Origin: Ascidia mentula
Taxonomy: Eukaryota > Chordata > Ascidiacea > Phlebobranchia > Ascidiidae
Direction: 5' to 3'
Length of the DNA: 64,000 nucleotides
Assembly (NCBI GenBank): GCA_947561715.1
Contig: OX387197.1
Coordinates: forward strand, 13,637,001 to 13,701,000
Shown here: positions 37,999 to 50,759 of the stretch, piece by piece
How positions within the stretch are numbered: the stretch's first letter is position 1
How the letters are laid out: the number at the start of each line of letters is the position of its first letter
The notes under the pieces: model-generated
What the model was told of the DNA's origin: nothing
Databases searched by the model: none
What the model saw: the letters and a program-made list of their open reading frames with translations, nothing else
Translations under genes and position numbers: made by a program

Positions 37999-40900
37999 CT
38001 GACACACAATTGAATGAGTTAACATTTTTTATGGTTTTCAGCCTGGTGACATTAGCTTGCAGTTCAGCTCATCGTGTACAGCATTGTGTAGATTTGTAAA
38101 CTTTTCACATGAATTTTGTTGTAGTAGTAAAGGCTGCTTGTTTATGCTGAGATATAGCATATGATATATTATTTCACAAAAAGTCAAGTGACAATAGGTT
38201 TAGGCTGATATAAAAAAATATTTACAAAAACCTAAAGTTTTATAGGTTTAAAAAAATATGTTTTGGTAGATTTCAGTTACAAATATTTTGTTAATTACTA
38301 ACTAATTTCCACATGAAATCAACGTTTAAGAAGCTTTTTCATATTTAGAAAAAAACCTTAAAATTCTGGGTTACACACCAGATTAAAAAGTTGCAATTTG
38401 TGCAGAGGATTTTTTTTCAGCAAATGTTGATTTTGCGAGGACAAACCGGCTTTCTGTACATTAATGCATTAGCTAATTGTTTTTTTGCAGCAAATTGGCA
38501 AAAAAATTGCAAACATTCAAATCACCCAACATGTGTCATTCTTTCCAATCAGGGTTACACACAAAATTCATATCATGCTGTAGTTGAATTGCTGCCCATT
38601 CATAGAAAATAATATTATTTATTTTGTATGAAAACAAACAGATCAAAAAACTGGTCTGTTGAAACACATCAACAAGTTGTTAAACTTACATAATATAGTA
38701 AACTGTTTTCTTGTTTATCTGTTAATTATTCTTGATTCAAAGTGCACATCATCCATTGGTCTGACACCATAACGCTGCAGGTAAGGATTGATTGAAAATG
38801 CATTGGTTTAGGTCAACAAAATGCATGTAGTGCAACAGTAACTCTTTTTTTAGGTAAAATTGTTCATTCAGGCAAAGCAGAAATTGTCGAAGAATATAAG
38901 TGCCAAGCACTAAAAGCGAAAATTTTCATTTTGGCAAAGAAAATGTCAAGAATTAATGACAACTAGCACATCTGGCAGCTGGTTGGCTTCGGTGTATGCT
39001 TTCAGTGCGGCGACAAAGTCTCAATCAAAAGTAAAATGACAGCAGATGGACAGTAACACTTATCTGTCATGTTTTTATTGTTAGTTTGTAAAACTAGGTC
39101 TTCAAAAAATATTAATATCTTTTCAGGACTTTTTAAACTGACTTTGAAAATTCGGAGAAAACATTTTTTATTTGATTTAGTGTCTTTTGTTTCATATGCT
39201 GTGATTTTCATAGTAACAAGGCGGTATAAACATATACCAAAGCCAAGCACCAGACATGCTAATTAACTTCAATTTCAAAAGCTCTTCGCTTCAATTTCAA
39301 AACGTAAATTTTCGTTTTTTTGTGCTTGTTACTTATTCCTCGACAATTTCTGCTTTACTTAAACGAAAGTTTTCCAAAAAAGGGATTTACTGCTGCACTG
39401 CAAACGTTTTATTGAAGAACTCCCATTTAAACCAATACAATTTTAGCCAATCTTTACCTGCAGCATTGTGACGTCTGATCCATTGATGACCCGAGGAACG
39501 ATAAGTAACAGAGTACTTCCAATATACTTACATTTTTAGAGGAGAGTACTTTACATGCTTGCTTGAAAGTAAAGGATTTCGAAGTCTATCCATTGCTGAT
39601 CGATCTATCCCCTTTCAACTTTGGGACTATTAATAAAAAATAAAAGCGTCTTTTGTGCAATGCAGTATAAATACGTCAGAGTCAAGCAGAGCATTTTGGT
39701 AAAAGCGTTTCGCATAATCGAACAGCGTTGCTCGCGTTTATTTCAGCATATCAAAGAAATTAACTTGTTTGACATTTGATAATTATTACACTTGAATTAC
39801 TACCAAAACAGATTAGGGTGGAAAGTGGCCATGGACGTACATTTTCACGTGCCACAAAAAAGCGGCTAGGATGTTGGATGCCAAACCCGACCGTATATAA
39901 TCTTCCACCTAAAATTTTCACCTCGTAACTTTTAATCCAAATCCTCGTTTGTGTCAAGTAAAATGCCTCAATGTCACTATGTGCCATCCTTTGAAAAGAG
40001 AAATTATCCTTACAAATCGACAACTTGTGAAGGCACCGGGTTATTTTATTCCTCGTGTTCATCCGCTCACGAGTTATTTGGAAATAAATTGATGATTTGC
40101 ATCAAATGAAAATTTTGTGAAATACTGTTTGGTCGTGCAAATCCTTTATTTTAATATGCCAAACCAAAATAGTACAGTTGAGAAAATGGGTAAACCCCAA
40201 GTTAATCGCATCAAGACCCAAAATTTAAGCCTGTTGATTTAAATGAAATAAAATTTCCTTTAAACATAGCTGGTATTATGTGCCTAAAGTCGATTGCGAC
40301 ATTTTAAAACCCATCTCCTTCCAGTGCGAGTTAGTACCCAACGGTTTATCGGTGTTTGTGTGGCAGTTTTTTGTCGCAATTGCAAACATGCCAATTTATT
40401 TTATATTCAAAACCTTTGGCAAATTACTTGGCTCTGAAAGGCTTTACTTCTGTGTATAACATTGAAGTGCTGTTTAATGACATGGAACGCTTCACAAAAA
40501 AAATTTCAAATATTTACGGCAAACATCGGCACCCACGTGTTTGGTGGAAAGTGGTTTTGGTCATAGTTTTTACCACACACGTTTGTCGCGTGTGGTCCGG
40601 TTTGCGCTTTGCAGGTTTCGACGGCTTCTTAATAGTGGTTATTTTAAAACAAACTTTGCAACATCGATCTAATCGCCGTAACTGTTGCGTGTATGACGTG
40701 ACAGTCCATTCGCCGAATGCTTTTTGGGTGATCAGAGCGTAGGGTTACAAACACGTATTACAGTGCTTTTTGGATCATGATAAGGTCACAAAGATGACTG
40801 AACACAAAATTAAGGTGATTTTTGTCGACGTCCTACACCAACTACACAACGATAGGCTAGAAACAAACGTCTCAGAAAATTCACCCCGGATTAACCGAGT

Positions 40901-42245
40901 TCTACTGTACTTTCAATGCGGCGTTTTGTTGTGTTTCTCCAGCAAACTAAAGCCATGACAAAAGGCTTCGTTAAAGCCATATGTGATGCATATGTTTGTC
41001 AGAAAATGGTCCAATCATAATTGAAGTAGGCTATGTTTTTTTTAAAGTGGTTGTCTAGCTGCATAATAAAAATCAGATAAAAGATAAAGTGGCATATACC
41101 AGGGGTCATGTTGGCATGCCAAATCGTTACGTTTTACCATAATTCGACAAATTTGTAAACTGGTACATGGGTTTGAAAAGGATCCTAATTAATGAAAAAT
41201 GTTAATAGTTAGTCCAGCAAGTCAGTGTGGCTAACGAATAGGAGTTAAAAGTAGGCAATGGTATGTGCAATCTATGCATCTTGCCAAAAAGTTATCGAAA
41301 ACCCACAGGTAACGGCAGGGTTGTGCGTTTGAAGTTTTGTCGACTAGTGTCTCTTTGGTTTAAAAGACCATTAAAAAAAAATCTAAGGTAAATTTAAGGA
41401 ACATCTTAACAGGCAGTCTAAAAATGTAAAAGATTAGCCCAAAACTATACATATAGGCCTATGTAATTGTTAAAACTTTATGTCTTTTTGTTTTTCAAGG
41501 TAAATTCATATAAACCAGAAAGTCTATGCTTAAATGTTTTTTAGACTACTGATACAAAAATTAAAGATTATTACATTGCAAGCAACCTTGGATTATTGTA
41601 AATTGCCGTAGATGTATCCATTTTCTGTTAATCCGAGGAATAAATTTGTTTTCAAAGGCCATGTTGTTATAGTGGCATGTGGTTTCCTCTAAGTGTAAAA
41701 GCACCTTCAAGTTGCACAACAATAGCGAAATGTTTTCATTGCAAACAGTAAGCATATACCTTTCCAACTTGGGAGGTAACTTTTAGCATATGACAATGTG
41801 CACAGAGGAATGACAGGCCACTGCATACAAAATAGTTTCTGTTTGTATGTGTTCTCAACTACTAGTTCAAAATGCATTTAAATCTTTCTTCCAGAGCAAT
41901 AGGAAAAGAAAACTTATGCCATCTTTAATGTCACAGACCGTATATTGTAAAACTTAATCACCAATAACAGCAAATGAATTCTACAGAAACATTTCGACCC
42001 CCCCTTCAAAAATCCTGAATAACTTGTTTATTGCTTTTATCATTGTACAATATGCATACTTTTCTTTTTTGTTGCTTTAGACATTTTGGTTGCAAGAAAA
42101 ATCTTTTTCGTTGGTTATCATCTGGAGACGTCCATTCACTGTGATTTTCATAATTAGATTTGTGTGAAAATAAAACTAAATTCTATTCTAAAATTTTTGC
42201 AGGAATTAAAAACTTAGTTTGCAAGTTATAGCTTAATTTTGTAAA
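37999..42245. other. Large intergenic stretch, no convincing gene
   Basis: Contains a small MITE-like element (about 38365-38560, ends CCAGATTAAAAAG and CTTTCCAATCAGG), a 30-bp stretch like that at 704-735 (39459-39490), and a TATA-like GTATAAATACG at about 39665 with short open frames downstream (39780-40075) that I cannot assign. A 128-codon open frame at 40356-40742 has no family resemblance and includes a CCACACACG/CGCGTGTGG palindrome. The upstream exon and promoter of ATP9 (minus strand) and the HPRT promoter (plus strand) should lie here but were not found. Confidence 0.4.
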
Positions 42246-43925
42246 ATGGATCCGTCATATGTTGTGGTGAGTCCTTAATGTTGCTGAAAGGTATAAATTG
42301 TAACATGGTCCAATTTTTATGTATATAAATATGATTAGATACCGGATGATGTGCATGGTTATTCCATCAACCAGTTTTGCATTCCTAAACATTATGAGAA
42401 GGATTTGGATTCTGTCATTATACCGAAAGGTTTTGTTTTGGACAGGTTTCAAGTTTGCTTTTTTTTCTATGAATAAATATTTTCAGTATTTTGTTAATGT
42501 CAGTAGACAATTTATGTTGTGTACTTAAATAGAACTGACCTTAACAACCAAATTATGTTTAAAAAATAAGTTTTAATGTGAAAAGAAGCTAATTTTTTGA
42601 TATTATTATTGTAGAACAGAAAGAATTGCCAGAGATATTTTTGAGAGCATGGATCAATCAAAGCCAACTGCTGCACTGTGTGTCTTAAAAGGAGGATATC
42701 AGTTTTTTAATGATTTGTTGCATTATTTGAGGCAACTCAATGCAAACACAAACAAATCATGTCAGCTGTCAATAGACTTTATAAGGCTGAAAAGTTATGA
42801 AGTATGCTTAGTAGATTTTTCTCTCACATTTGTGTTCACTAATGTTTTATATTGTGATATATCCTTGATAGGGTGATCAATCGACTGGAACAGTAAAAGT
42901 TATTGGTGGAGATGATTTATCATACCTCACAGGAAAAAATGTTCTTGTTGTTGAGGTAATAAATTTAACCACAATTTTGCCGCCACAACCCAGGCATCAA
43001 CAAATATATTTTGTTGCTGATGCTGCCAGGCATATTACTTGAATAATGAATAACGACCAAAACGTCGTACAAACAAGTTTTTCTTTTTGCCAGAAGAGCT
43101 TTTAATTACTAAGTATCAACAAATATACTTTATCTCTTTCCTCGCTTGTTTTTATGATTTGTTATACTTCTAGCTCTTTTCTTTAAATAAAGTAAGTTAT
43201 CTTTTACAGGATATTATTGATACTGGACGTACAATGAAGAAGTTACTTGGCATTTTAAGTCAATATAATCCCCATTCTGTGAAGGTTGCAAGTTTATTAG
43301 TTAAACGAACAAAACTGAGCTGTGGTTACAGACCGGAGTGTAAGTTTTCAAATATCATTGAACATTTTTGTACACTTAAAAATGTCAAAGAGACTGTGTA
43401 TGTAGACATTGGATTTGAAGTTCCTGACAAATTTTTGGTTGGTTATGCCTTGGATTACAATGAATACTTCAGAGATTTAAATGTAAGTTTAAACTAAAAA
43501 GCTTAAAGGTAGGATTTTATTTTCTTTATGCAATAACCAAAATTTTTTTGTCTGTTCAAGATTATGTGAAAAGGTATGCAGTAGTCAAGCACATTTGTTC
43601 TGTGGTTTTGTAAAAAATATAGTTTCAAGTTGTTAACATTTCATTGCTTGTTATCTTAACTGCTGTAAATAGTGGTAAATAAGTAACATTTTGTTGTAAA
43701 ATATGCTGTAGTGGAAGCAAGGTAAAGCAAACTTGTTGCATGTTCGAGCCACATTTAAAGAAAGAATATGACATCTCCTTTTTGCCAGTCAAAAAGGAAA
43801 ATCTGTGAAAGCCAGAATTGCCTATGATTAAACGTAAAACTATATTTAACATTTTGTTGTTATATTGACAGCATATCTGTATTATAAATGAACAAGGAAA
43901 AGAAAAGTACTGTGCTAGAAGCTGA
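42246..43925 (+). CDS. HPRT1: Hypoxanthine-guanine phosphoribosyltransferase
   Basis: Seven exons: 42246-42266, 42339-42445, 42615-42801, 42872-42955, 43210-43339, 43406-43482, 43872-43925; 219 residues, the family's normal size, all introns GT-AG. The enzyme salvages hypoxanthine and guanine to IMP and GMP using PRPP, in the cytosol. Visible motifs are [22 protein letters not shown], the flexible-loop STGTVKV, the PRPP-binding [11 protein letters not shown] (about 132-142), ASLLVKRT, and the purine-binding [21 protein letters not shown]. The first exon has only seven codons, starting MDPSYVV. No coding defects were seen. Confidence 0.95.
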
Positions 43926-44571
43926 CAGATTGATCAGAAGACAGCAACTCAAAATAATCGTGGCATTTTTACATACATTTTGTTGAACCGTGCATGTGTG
44001 TGCGCGCACCAGATGTAAAGTTCAGACCAAGTTAAATTTGTCAAAAAAAAAAGAAGCATTGGTATATCTTTTTGTTCTAATGTTATGTGTATTGCTCCCA
44101 ACCTGCTTGTTTTGATTAGGCATTTTATAATAACTTAAAATTTCAATTGAGTGTTTCACTGCCCCTTCCAATGTTTCTACCTTCGTGTATATATGTACTT
44201 GTTTGCTAGATCTTGTTTTTGTGTTGTTCTGTCTGGATCAATGAACCGCAGCACATGAAAGCTGGGTTGAAGTGTAGCTGGAAACTTTTAGTTCACTGGT
44301 GGGGGGGCCTCCACAAAAAAACTGGTGCAAATTGTTCAATTCACAAACAATACTAAGCCAAGTCTGGAATTTAAATGACATTTAGAACAGTTTAGTTTAT
44401 ACGTCCTGCCTTACGGGTTGTCATTATGATAATTGTGATAATATATACGATTGGAACGTTTTTCGGTGAAATTTGTGTGGTTGCATGAAGACTTGCGTTG
44501 AAAGTGCTGTTGCACTAAGGGGGATTTTCAGTAAACCGAAAAAGTAACCAGAGAAGAGGGAAACTAGTTGA
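43926..44571. other. 3' flank of HPRT, no gene seen
   Basis: AT-rich with short repeats. No canonical AATAAA was noted soon after the HPRT stop, so its 3' end is undefined. Confidence 0.35.
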
Positions 44572-45522
44572 AGTGCATGTGACGCACAAAAAAAACATGT
44601 TAATAATTAAACTAAGAGATCTTCATAACTTTAAAACATTTTTGGCGGAAAAAGTAGTTTGATACGACGGCTGGTTTCGACCTATTATGTATTATTAATT
44701 AGTTGCGTAATAATAAAACAGTTACTGGGACAGGGTGTTCTTATTGTTACAGCATTTATGATCGCTTACGTGACACATAAACTTTTCAAAACACGACAAA
44801 GACAAACCGTCAATTTAGCATTGCCGTTTTGTCCACTCACAGCAAAAAATATAAGTGGGTTAATTAAATTTTGAGGCTGGCAAATACCGCCGAGAAAAAA
44901 ACGACTAAATTAGCTCATTTTGTAACACAGTTATTCTGTCATAGCACCACTTTTTGTCCGACTTGGCGTTGCCTACGAGTTCGCGTCATAAATGATTTAT
45001 TTAATTCGCCACAATCAACCACTAATGTATTTTTCGCAATTAGTTGTAAGTAACTAGAAATGTTGGAATCATCAAATTAACATCAACAGAAAGGTGAGGT
45101 TAAAGTTATGACATCACACCCAAAATGACGTCATACAATGTCACTGAGCAAAGAAACGCACCAAAAATACCGATTTTTCATTAATTACTTTTTTATCGTT
45201 ATGGCCCAAGTTTCAATTTACAACCAAACGAAAGCTTAAAAATCAAGCTTTCTAAAAATATTACACATGTCTAAAAACACATTGAGGTGCCGCTGTACGA
45301 GCCGAATACACTTCAACTCTATACCCCCCAGTGTATGACCACTGTACGAGCCGAACACGGTTTAGGGGTGCTCCGGTGCATACTTTCGTCGATAAATATT
45401 GCTACAAACCGAGTCCCGAGCTTTTCTTTTGCACAAACAACCTTATACCATCCCACTATCGAACGAAATCAAATTTGAATCAATCCAGTCTGAGATGATA
45501 TGCTAAATTCAAAGATTACTAT
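44572..45522. repeat. Dispersed repeat, copy 2
   Basis: Matches 22632-23794 at both ends in the same orientation, with different material in the middle (about 44800-45130). Both copies stop close after ATGCTAAATTCAA(C/A)GATTAC, which marks a probable element end. Confidence 0.7.
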
Positions 45523-45782
45523 GAAAACTAACATTATTACATGTTCATATTATAAAATTGTTTTTGCAACATTATTTTGACCCCATTTAGGCGGGGGATA
45601 TCTGATAAGTCGGCGAGTCGAGTGATTGGAATGAGCGAGGTTCAATTAAAGGCCGCGTGGCGGGCAGAGAGATCCGGGGCTACAAGGCTCAAGATCGGGC
45701 GGCGTGTTTTCTGATCGGCATGAATTGAGTGATTATGGATTCTTAATATAAGCAAACGGAAAGTCTTTCTGTTCTCATTGAG

Positions 45783-46165
45783 AAACCAATTGCAAACGGC
45801 AAAGCTACGACATACATTGTTACGAAACAAGCTATGGACAAAGATTTTGGGAACGCAATAGAATTGAGATAACAAATTCTCTTCGCGAATCATCATGTAG
45901 TTGTAATGTTGTTGGAAAGGATAACGCCGAAGAACCTGTTTGCGCTGCTAGTCCATCCAATGTCGAATTTAATGTAGTCGACTCTAGTGCCGAGGACAAC
46001 CTTGGTTTAATGATCGCAAAGATAATTGACGCTTTAAAACAATTTCACACTTTTGACCCAAATAATAACGATTACTGGCACACGCTTTACCGTTCAATAT
46101 ATCAAGGAAAACATAATAAACTTTATATTCGACAACAAGCGGCCTATAATATTGGACAAGTTTAA
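45783..46165 (+). other. Orphan open frame without an early Met
   Basis: An uninterrupted frame of about 125 codons between stops, ending with a TAA near 46163-46165. It has ordinary composition, several Cys in its first half, and segments such as AKIIDALKQFHTFDPNNNDYW. The first Met is about two thirds in. It could be a terminal exon or part of a mobile element; it lies just before the minus-strand hammerhead-like repeat copy. Not recognised. Confidence 0.3.
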
Positions 46166-46299
46166 TATTTTGGGAAGACTTGATTTTCGTTGAAATTGAT
46201 AGTGGGGAACATAATGAACAAAAAATATGTATTTTTTTATGTTTTATGAAAATCATTCGTATTTTTGCACGTTCTCCGTCGAATTTCTTAACTATTTTT

Positions 46300-46390
46300 A
46301 TATTCGACCTAAAAGGTCTCATCAGTGGCCATCTGTCTGCAGCTTATACACAAATTCATATTATTGGCTCCACATTGCTTATTTTTATAT
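46300..46390 (-). repeat. Hammerhead-like repeat, copy D
   Basis: The minus strand reads CTGCAGACAGATGGCCACTG, then ATGA, then stem GACCT/AGGTC, then GAA followed by T instead of the core A. It shares the flank with the 13806 copy through ATGAATT and TTGGCTCC. The changed core base would inactivate a hammerhead. Confidence 0.6.
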
Positions 46391-46762
46391 CGTTTGGAAG
46401 TGGGGTTATGCGCGTAGAATACTCTGCCCCAACAAATTTTAGGCCATTGATCTTGTTTACACAACTTACGTCATAATACGCAAATCATGCTAATACCCGA
46501 ATACTAAAATGTTTTTTTTTACAAGTTTAATATCATTGGAAAGGTGAACTATAAAGTGATGAAAAAAACATGCCGCTACCTCGTAATTGGTCAAGTTACC
46601 CGCCCTGTTTTGTTAACTAGCTTCCCTCTGGTAAAAAAAAACTAAGATGCGCTAATATAGAGTACTTGAAGGTAAAAATGTCCAGCTGGCAATAAGACCC
46701 ACTAGCCATATTTCTAAATATACAAGAAAACTTCGGTTTCTTTTTATCCCCTTGCATAATGT

Positions 46763-47098
46763 ATGCTTACTGTCGTCGATTTACAAAGTTTGGGACAATT
46801 TCCTTTTCTATCAAAATTGTTATGGTCAATACAAACAGTAAACCCATTCATTTACGGCATGTTATTAATTCTGATAATTTTTCGGTTACCAAAATCTAAA
46901 GTTTTTGTTAATAGAATGACAAGTTTATCGGGATATATTTGTACAAGGGTCATAACTGATTATGTGGAGCAACGTCCAAAGTATAAACGGATTTGCTATA
47001 AAGATAAATTAGTTTTGGTTTTGTATGCCGCCTCACGTGGGCAAAAAAAGCCCAACATGTTTATTTTTGAATTTCCACTCTTGAAAGCCCAAAAATAA
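46763..47098 (+). pseudogene. Possible GPCR transmembrane-7 fragment
   Basis: A 111-codon frame includes LLWSIQTVNPFIYGML followed by a hydrophobic run and basic residues, reminiscent of the NPxxY end of a rhodopsin-family receptor and its cytoplasmic tail. No other receptor helices were found upstream. It may be a lone terminal exon, a relic, or chance. Confidence 0.25.
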
Positions 47099-48786
47099 AC
47101 AGATAAACAGATCTTTTTCACCTTGTAGTCGTTTCGTACTGTTTATTGTTATAAAGGTATATTATTATTGTGATAAGCTATTGCATTACACAAGTTTAGA
47201 GGCCCTTTGAACGGTTTATTTTTCTGTAAATACCTGAAGTGTGAGTTGCTTTTTTATCTTAATTTTTCACAACGCCTGGCACCAAGTCACTATCTGATTT
47301 AAATCATACTAAAACTGCCCGAAACTGGCTCAACTTTGCCATAACAACAGCAAATGCATGTGTACACACTTAACTGCAAACTTGACACCTATGCATCTAA
47401 TTGCTTCATGACATCCTCTCTATATTGTGACAAGGGACAATTAGGTGGGCATTCTCCGCTGGCGAAACTTATTTTAATAGAATTGCAGGTATGCCGCCTT
47501 AAAGTGCCAAAAGCCAAAGCTCAGTCAGCATCCGTCGTTCTATCCGCGTTCGATAGTTGTGTGGGGAATTAAGTCAGGAAACATACGTGCTACAGGGTTG
47601 CGAAGTCGCGAAAAAAGTAGTCGGCGCTGACGAATTTTCTTTTGCTTGACGGTGCTGCTTATGTTCAGTTATAAAGTCTAAACTATGCTATTAATTCGGC
47701 CCGTTTTCCTGTACATACCAAAAATTTAACAATGGTTGCAGCACGTCTCTAACCTGAGTAATATGGTCGCAGTTGTAACTTCACAAACATTCAGATTCCG
47801 TCGAAAACCTCTTATTTATCGTATTTGAACTTTAAACTAGTATACGAAAACACAATGTTTTTTTTGTAAATGCAATCGTTTCGGTAAAATTTTTTTTTAT
47901 TTTTTTAACCATATTCAAAACAAATTTTTGTGTAGCTGAATAGCACGTGAAACGTCGGACAATAAAAGTCACGTTAATTGTGTCAGAAGAACAGATTATT
48001 AAAATATATTATGCCTGGCAGCAACAACAACATAATATTTACAAATTTGTATAATTATTATTTTATCAATAAAGAAGCTACAGATAAACAATTTTTTTTC
48101 CTTATGTCCATAATACAAGATACAATTACGCAGTAAAACATTTACAAATTTTAGCCTAATAGGTTAATCGGCCGTGCATAATTGTATGAGGCCCAATGAA
48201 TTAATCCCTTGTTGGTTCCGTCTCATAACGGGTAAAGAAAGAAACGGTTCTGATTTTTTTGAATCCCACAAAGGAGAACGAACAACAAACACGTTAAAAG
48301 TTGACAATTGTTGTTAATTAGTCAAAATATCTGCAGAGTTCATGAAGAAACTTTTATAGCGACTGCGAAGTTCAAAGAGTGATCAATAAATTTTATTAAA
48401 CCCCCCAAATATTATCGTGTAATTTATAAGAAAAAGAATTGGCAATAAAATAAAATCTATTTATTGCCCAAGGTTGCACAAGATTTTGCAGGAAATAGGT
48501 TTTATCACCCATTCTAGCAATGGACCTAATGACGCTGGCGCAATAAATCTGTGGGATATGTCTCATCTCAAATGTCGGAATCACTGACAAACGGTTTAAC
48601 CCCTCAAACAGTTAAAACCAGGCTTGTAGAAATAAATTTCACGTCGGCGAATATCTTGATGCATCTCAGTGATGATAGCAACAGTGTCTTTTGTCTCGGC
48701 AATAATATAATTGAACATAAAAGGTCAAGCCTAGTGGTTCGTACAGGCGAAACGTCAGAAAATACAATCTTTTCAAACAAAAGGTG
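47099..48786. other. Intergenic, no gene recognised
   Basis: AT-rich; short open frames (for example 48551-48808) have no recognisable domain. The stretch is close to the expected upstream part of MAST, but no exon could be tied to it. Confidence 0.4.
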
Positions 48787-49189
48787 TACCGTATTTTACG
48801 GACCATAAGGCGCAACTTAAATCCTTTTTTTTCCTCATAAATTGATCGTGCGCCTTATAAGCCGGTGCGCCTAATGTATGGATCAAGTGGTGCTTTATTG
48901 CCTACACTCAAAACCAGTACCGATACTATTATAAATAAACCACCGTCTTACACAATAAACTACGGTAAAAGCAACTAGCAACTGTGATATTCATACTATT
49001 GTGACTTGCTTACATTTATTACGTAACAAGTTTTTGTTTAATGAGCTTTATACGGTAACCCATACTCCTTAAAATACGTTGCGTTCTATAGCCCGGTGCG
49101 CCTTATGTATGAACAAAACACTAATCAAAGCAGTTTATTGACAGTGCGCCTTATAATCGGGTGCGCTTTATGGTCCGTAAAATACGGTA
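48787..49189. mobile_element. MITE with long terminal inverted repeats
   Basis: Begins TACCGTATTTTACGGACCAT and ends with its exact reverse complement; the inner sequence repeats GGTGCGCCTTAT-type units. The flanks allow a TA target duplication. No coding capacity. The superfamily is not assigned. Confidence 0.8.
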
Positions 49190-50646
49190 TATTTGTTGTT
49201 TTTCACCAGAAGAACATCAGATTTGTATTTCATCATGATACCTGGTGGTCAGATTATAGTTTTCACTTTGCATAATTGTAATTTTAAAAATTTGGTGACA
49301 ACATTTGCCCCTGCAATAACTTTTGTCGTGTTTCCTGGCGATATAATTAGGCCGTAATAAAGTCTGTTTTGCACCCTAGGCAAAAGGATTCAGTTGTTTC
49401 TCTCAAAAATAGAAATCAGTCAAAAATAAAATGCGAAAAACAAGTCAAAATGTTACGTGAAAAGAAAGCATTGCTGCAACATTTTCCCAGTCTTTTGAGT
49501 AGCCATTTTGCATACTGGGTGTAAAACAGAATTTTTGCTATACAATTACCAACAAAAGCAGAAAATTAGCCACGTTTGCTACAGAGTAACTGCTCATTAT
49601 CACACTATTTTACCATTTGTATAAGTTTCCTTATGAACTGTACCAAACAAAATTTTCGATTTTTTTGCACCTTTTCTTTACCGGGGTCATGGAAGCATCT
49701 GATTCATTCATTCAGTCTGTCTACCTATGTCCACTATTGCTGTGCTGAAAGGGGTTGCTTTTGCTAGTTCAACACAACAGCTAGCAGTGCAGAAATAGAG
49801 CTAACAAAAATTGCAATTGCCCTTGGTATTTTGGGATCGATAAAGGATACCCAAGTCATAATCACGATCACGACAAAATGTGGTTCTCATTTACAAAGAG
49901 AAACATAGGAAATATTCATTTAAAATTATAAAAATACTAATGAAAAACAATTAAAAAAGTAACCTGATATTAAACAAGTTCTGCGCCCCGTACGCCTGTA
50001 GGCGCGTCGGTTCTGCTCCTGCCACCGATACTTTGGATCCTCCCAGTCTCTTACATAGAAATCTGGGCTTGGTTTTTATATTTTATAATATCGCTCATCC
50101 AAACAAGTTTGTAGGTTAGGAGGGTTTACGTACATTGCGGGTGAGATAATTTTTTTTGTGTATAGCACAGCTGAATATGTTGGGTGCATAGGTGTTGCAA
50201 AAAGCAATTTGATTTTCAATGGTTAAGTTTGTTTGTTGGTTTCCGTGCTTGTAGCTATACTACCCTTCAAAAACGTTATATCAGGAAAATACTGGGTAGG
50301 TTATTAAACACCCACGTAAGTCGATATTTCTGTGTTTATGGTTGGCCTACATTCGAAACAATAGGTTGTCTTTGTTTTTGAAATAGTTGATGGTCAGTTA
50401 AATCGTGCCTAATTGTGGTATTTAACATATTTGTTTACAATAACAGATACATTAATATTAGTCAAAAAGTTTGATTCTAAACATTTTCAATAAAAAACGA
50501 TAATTTGTGGTGTTGGATGATATTTGATAAATTGGGTAAGCTGCATACAGATGGCCACTGTTTTGCCCCACACGTTCTCATTAGTTCAGATATTTGATAA
50601 AGATTGTAATTTTACTAATTCATTCCTGTTTTGTTTTTTTCTTTAG
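49190..50646. other. Intergenic, no gene recognised
   Basis: Holds another fragment of the GCTGCATACAGATGGCCACTG family at about 50540-50570 and short unassigned open frames. Confidence 0.35.
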
Positions 50647-50759
50647 AGAATGGAATCCAGAGTCTACAGAGTTCAGAAAGATATTCTTTAATTGTTTATT
50701 TGATTGACAAACTGCAAAACATGGCAGACGAGATGTCACCAGAATACAAAAACAAAAAA
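50647..50759 (+). CDS. Candidate upstream exon of MAST
   Basis: Bounded by TTTCTTTAG and a moderate GTACTG donor, open in one frame (NGIQSLQSSERYSLIVYLID...) and ending in phase 0, which matches the start of the exon at 51675. It has no Met upstream in the exon, so a further 5' exon would be needed. No clear family similarity; could be chance. Confidence 0.3.

Noticed and set aside
40356..40742. 128-codon plus-strand frame
   Set aside because: No family resemblance, no splice partners and an internal palindrome; not enough to call a gene.
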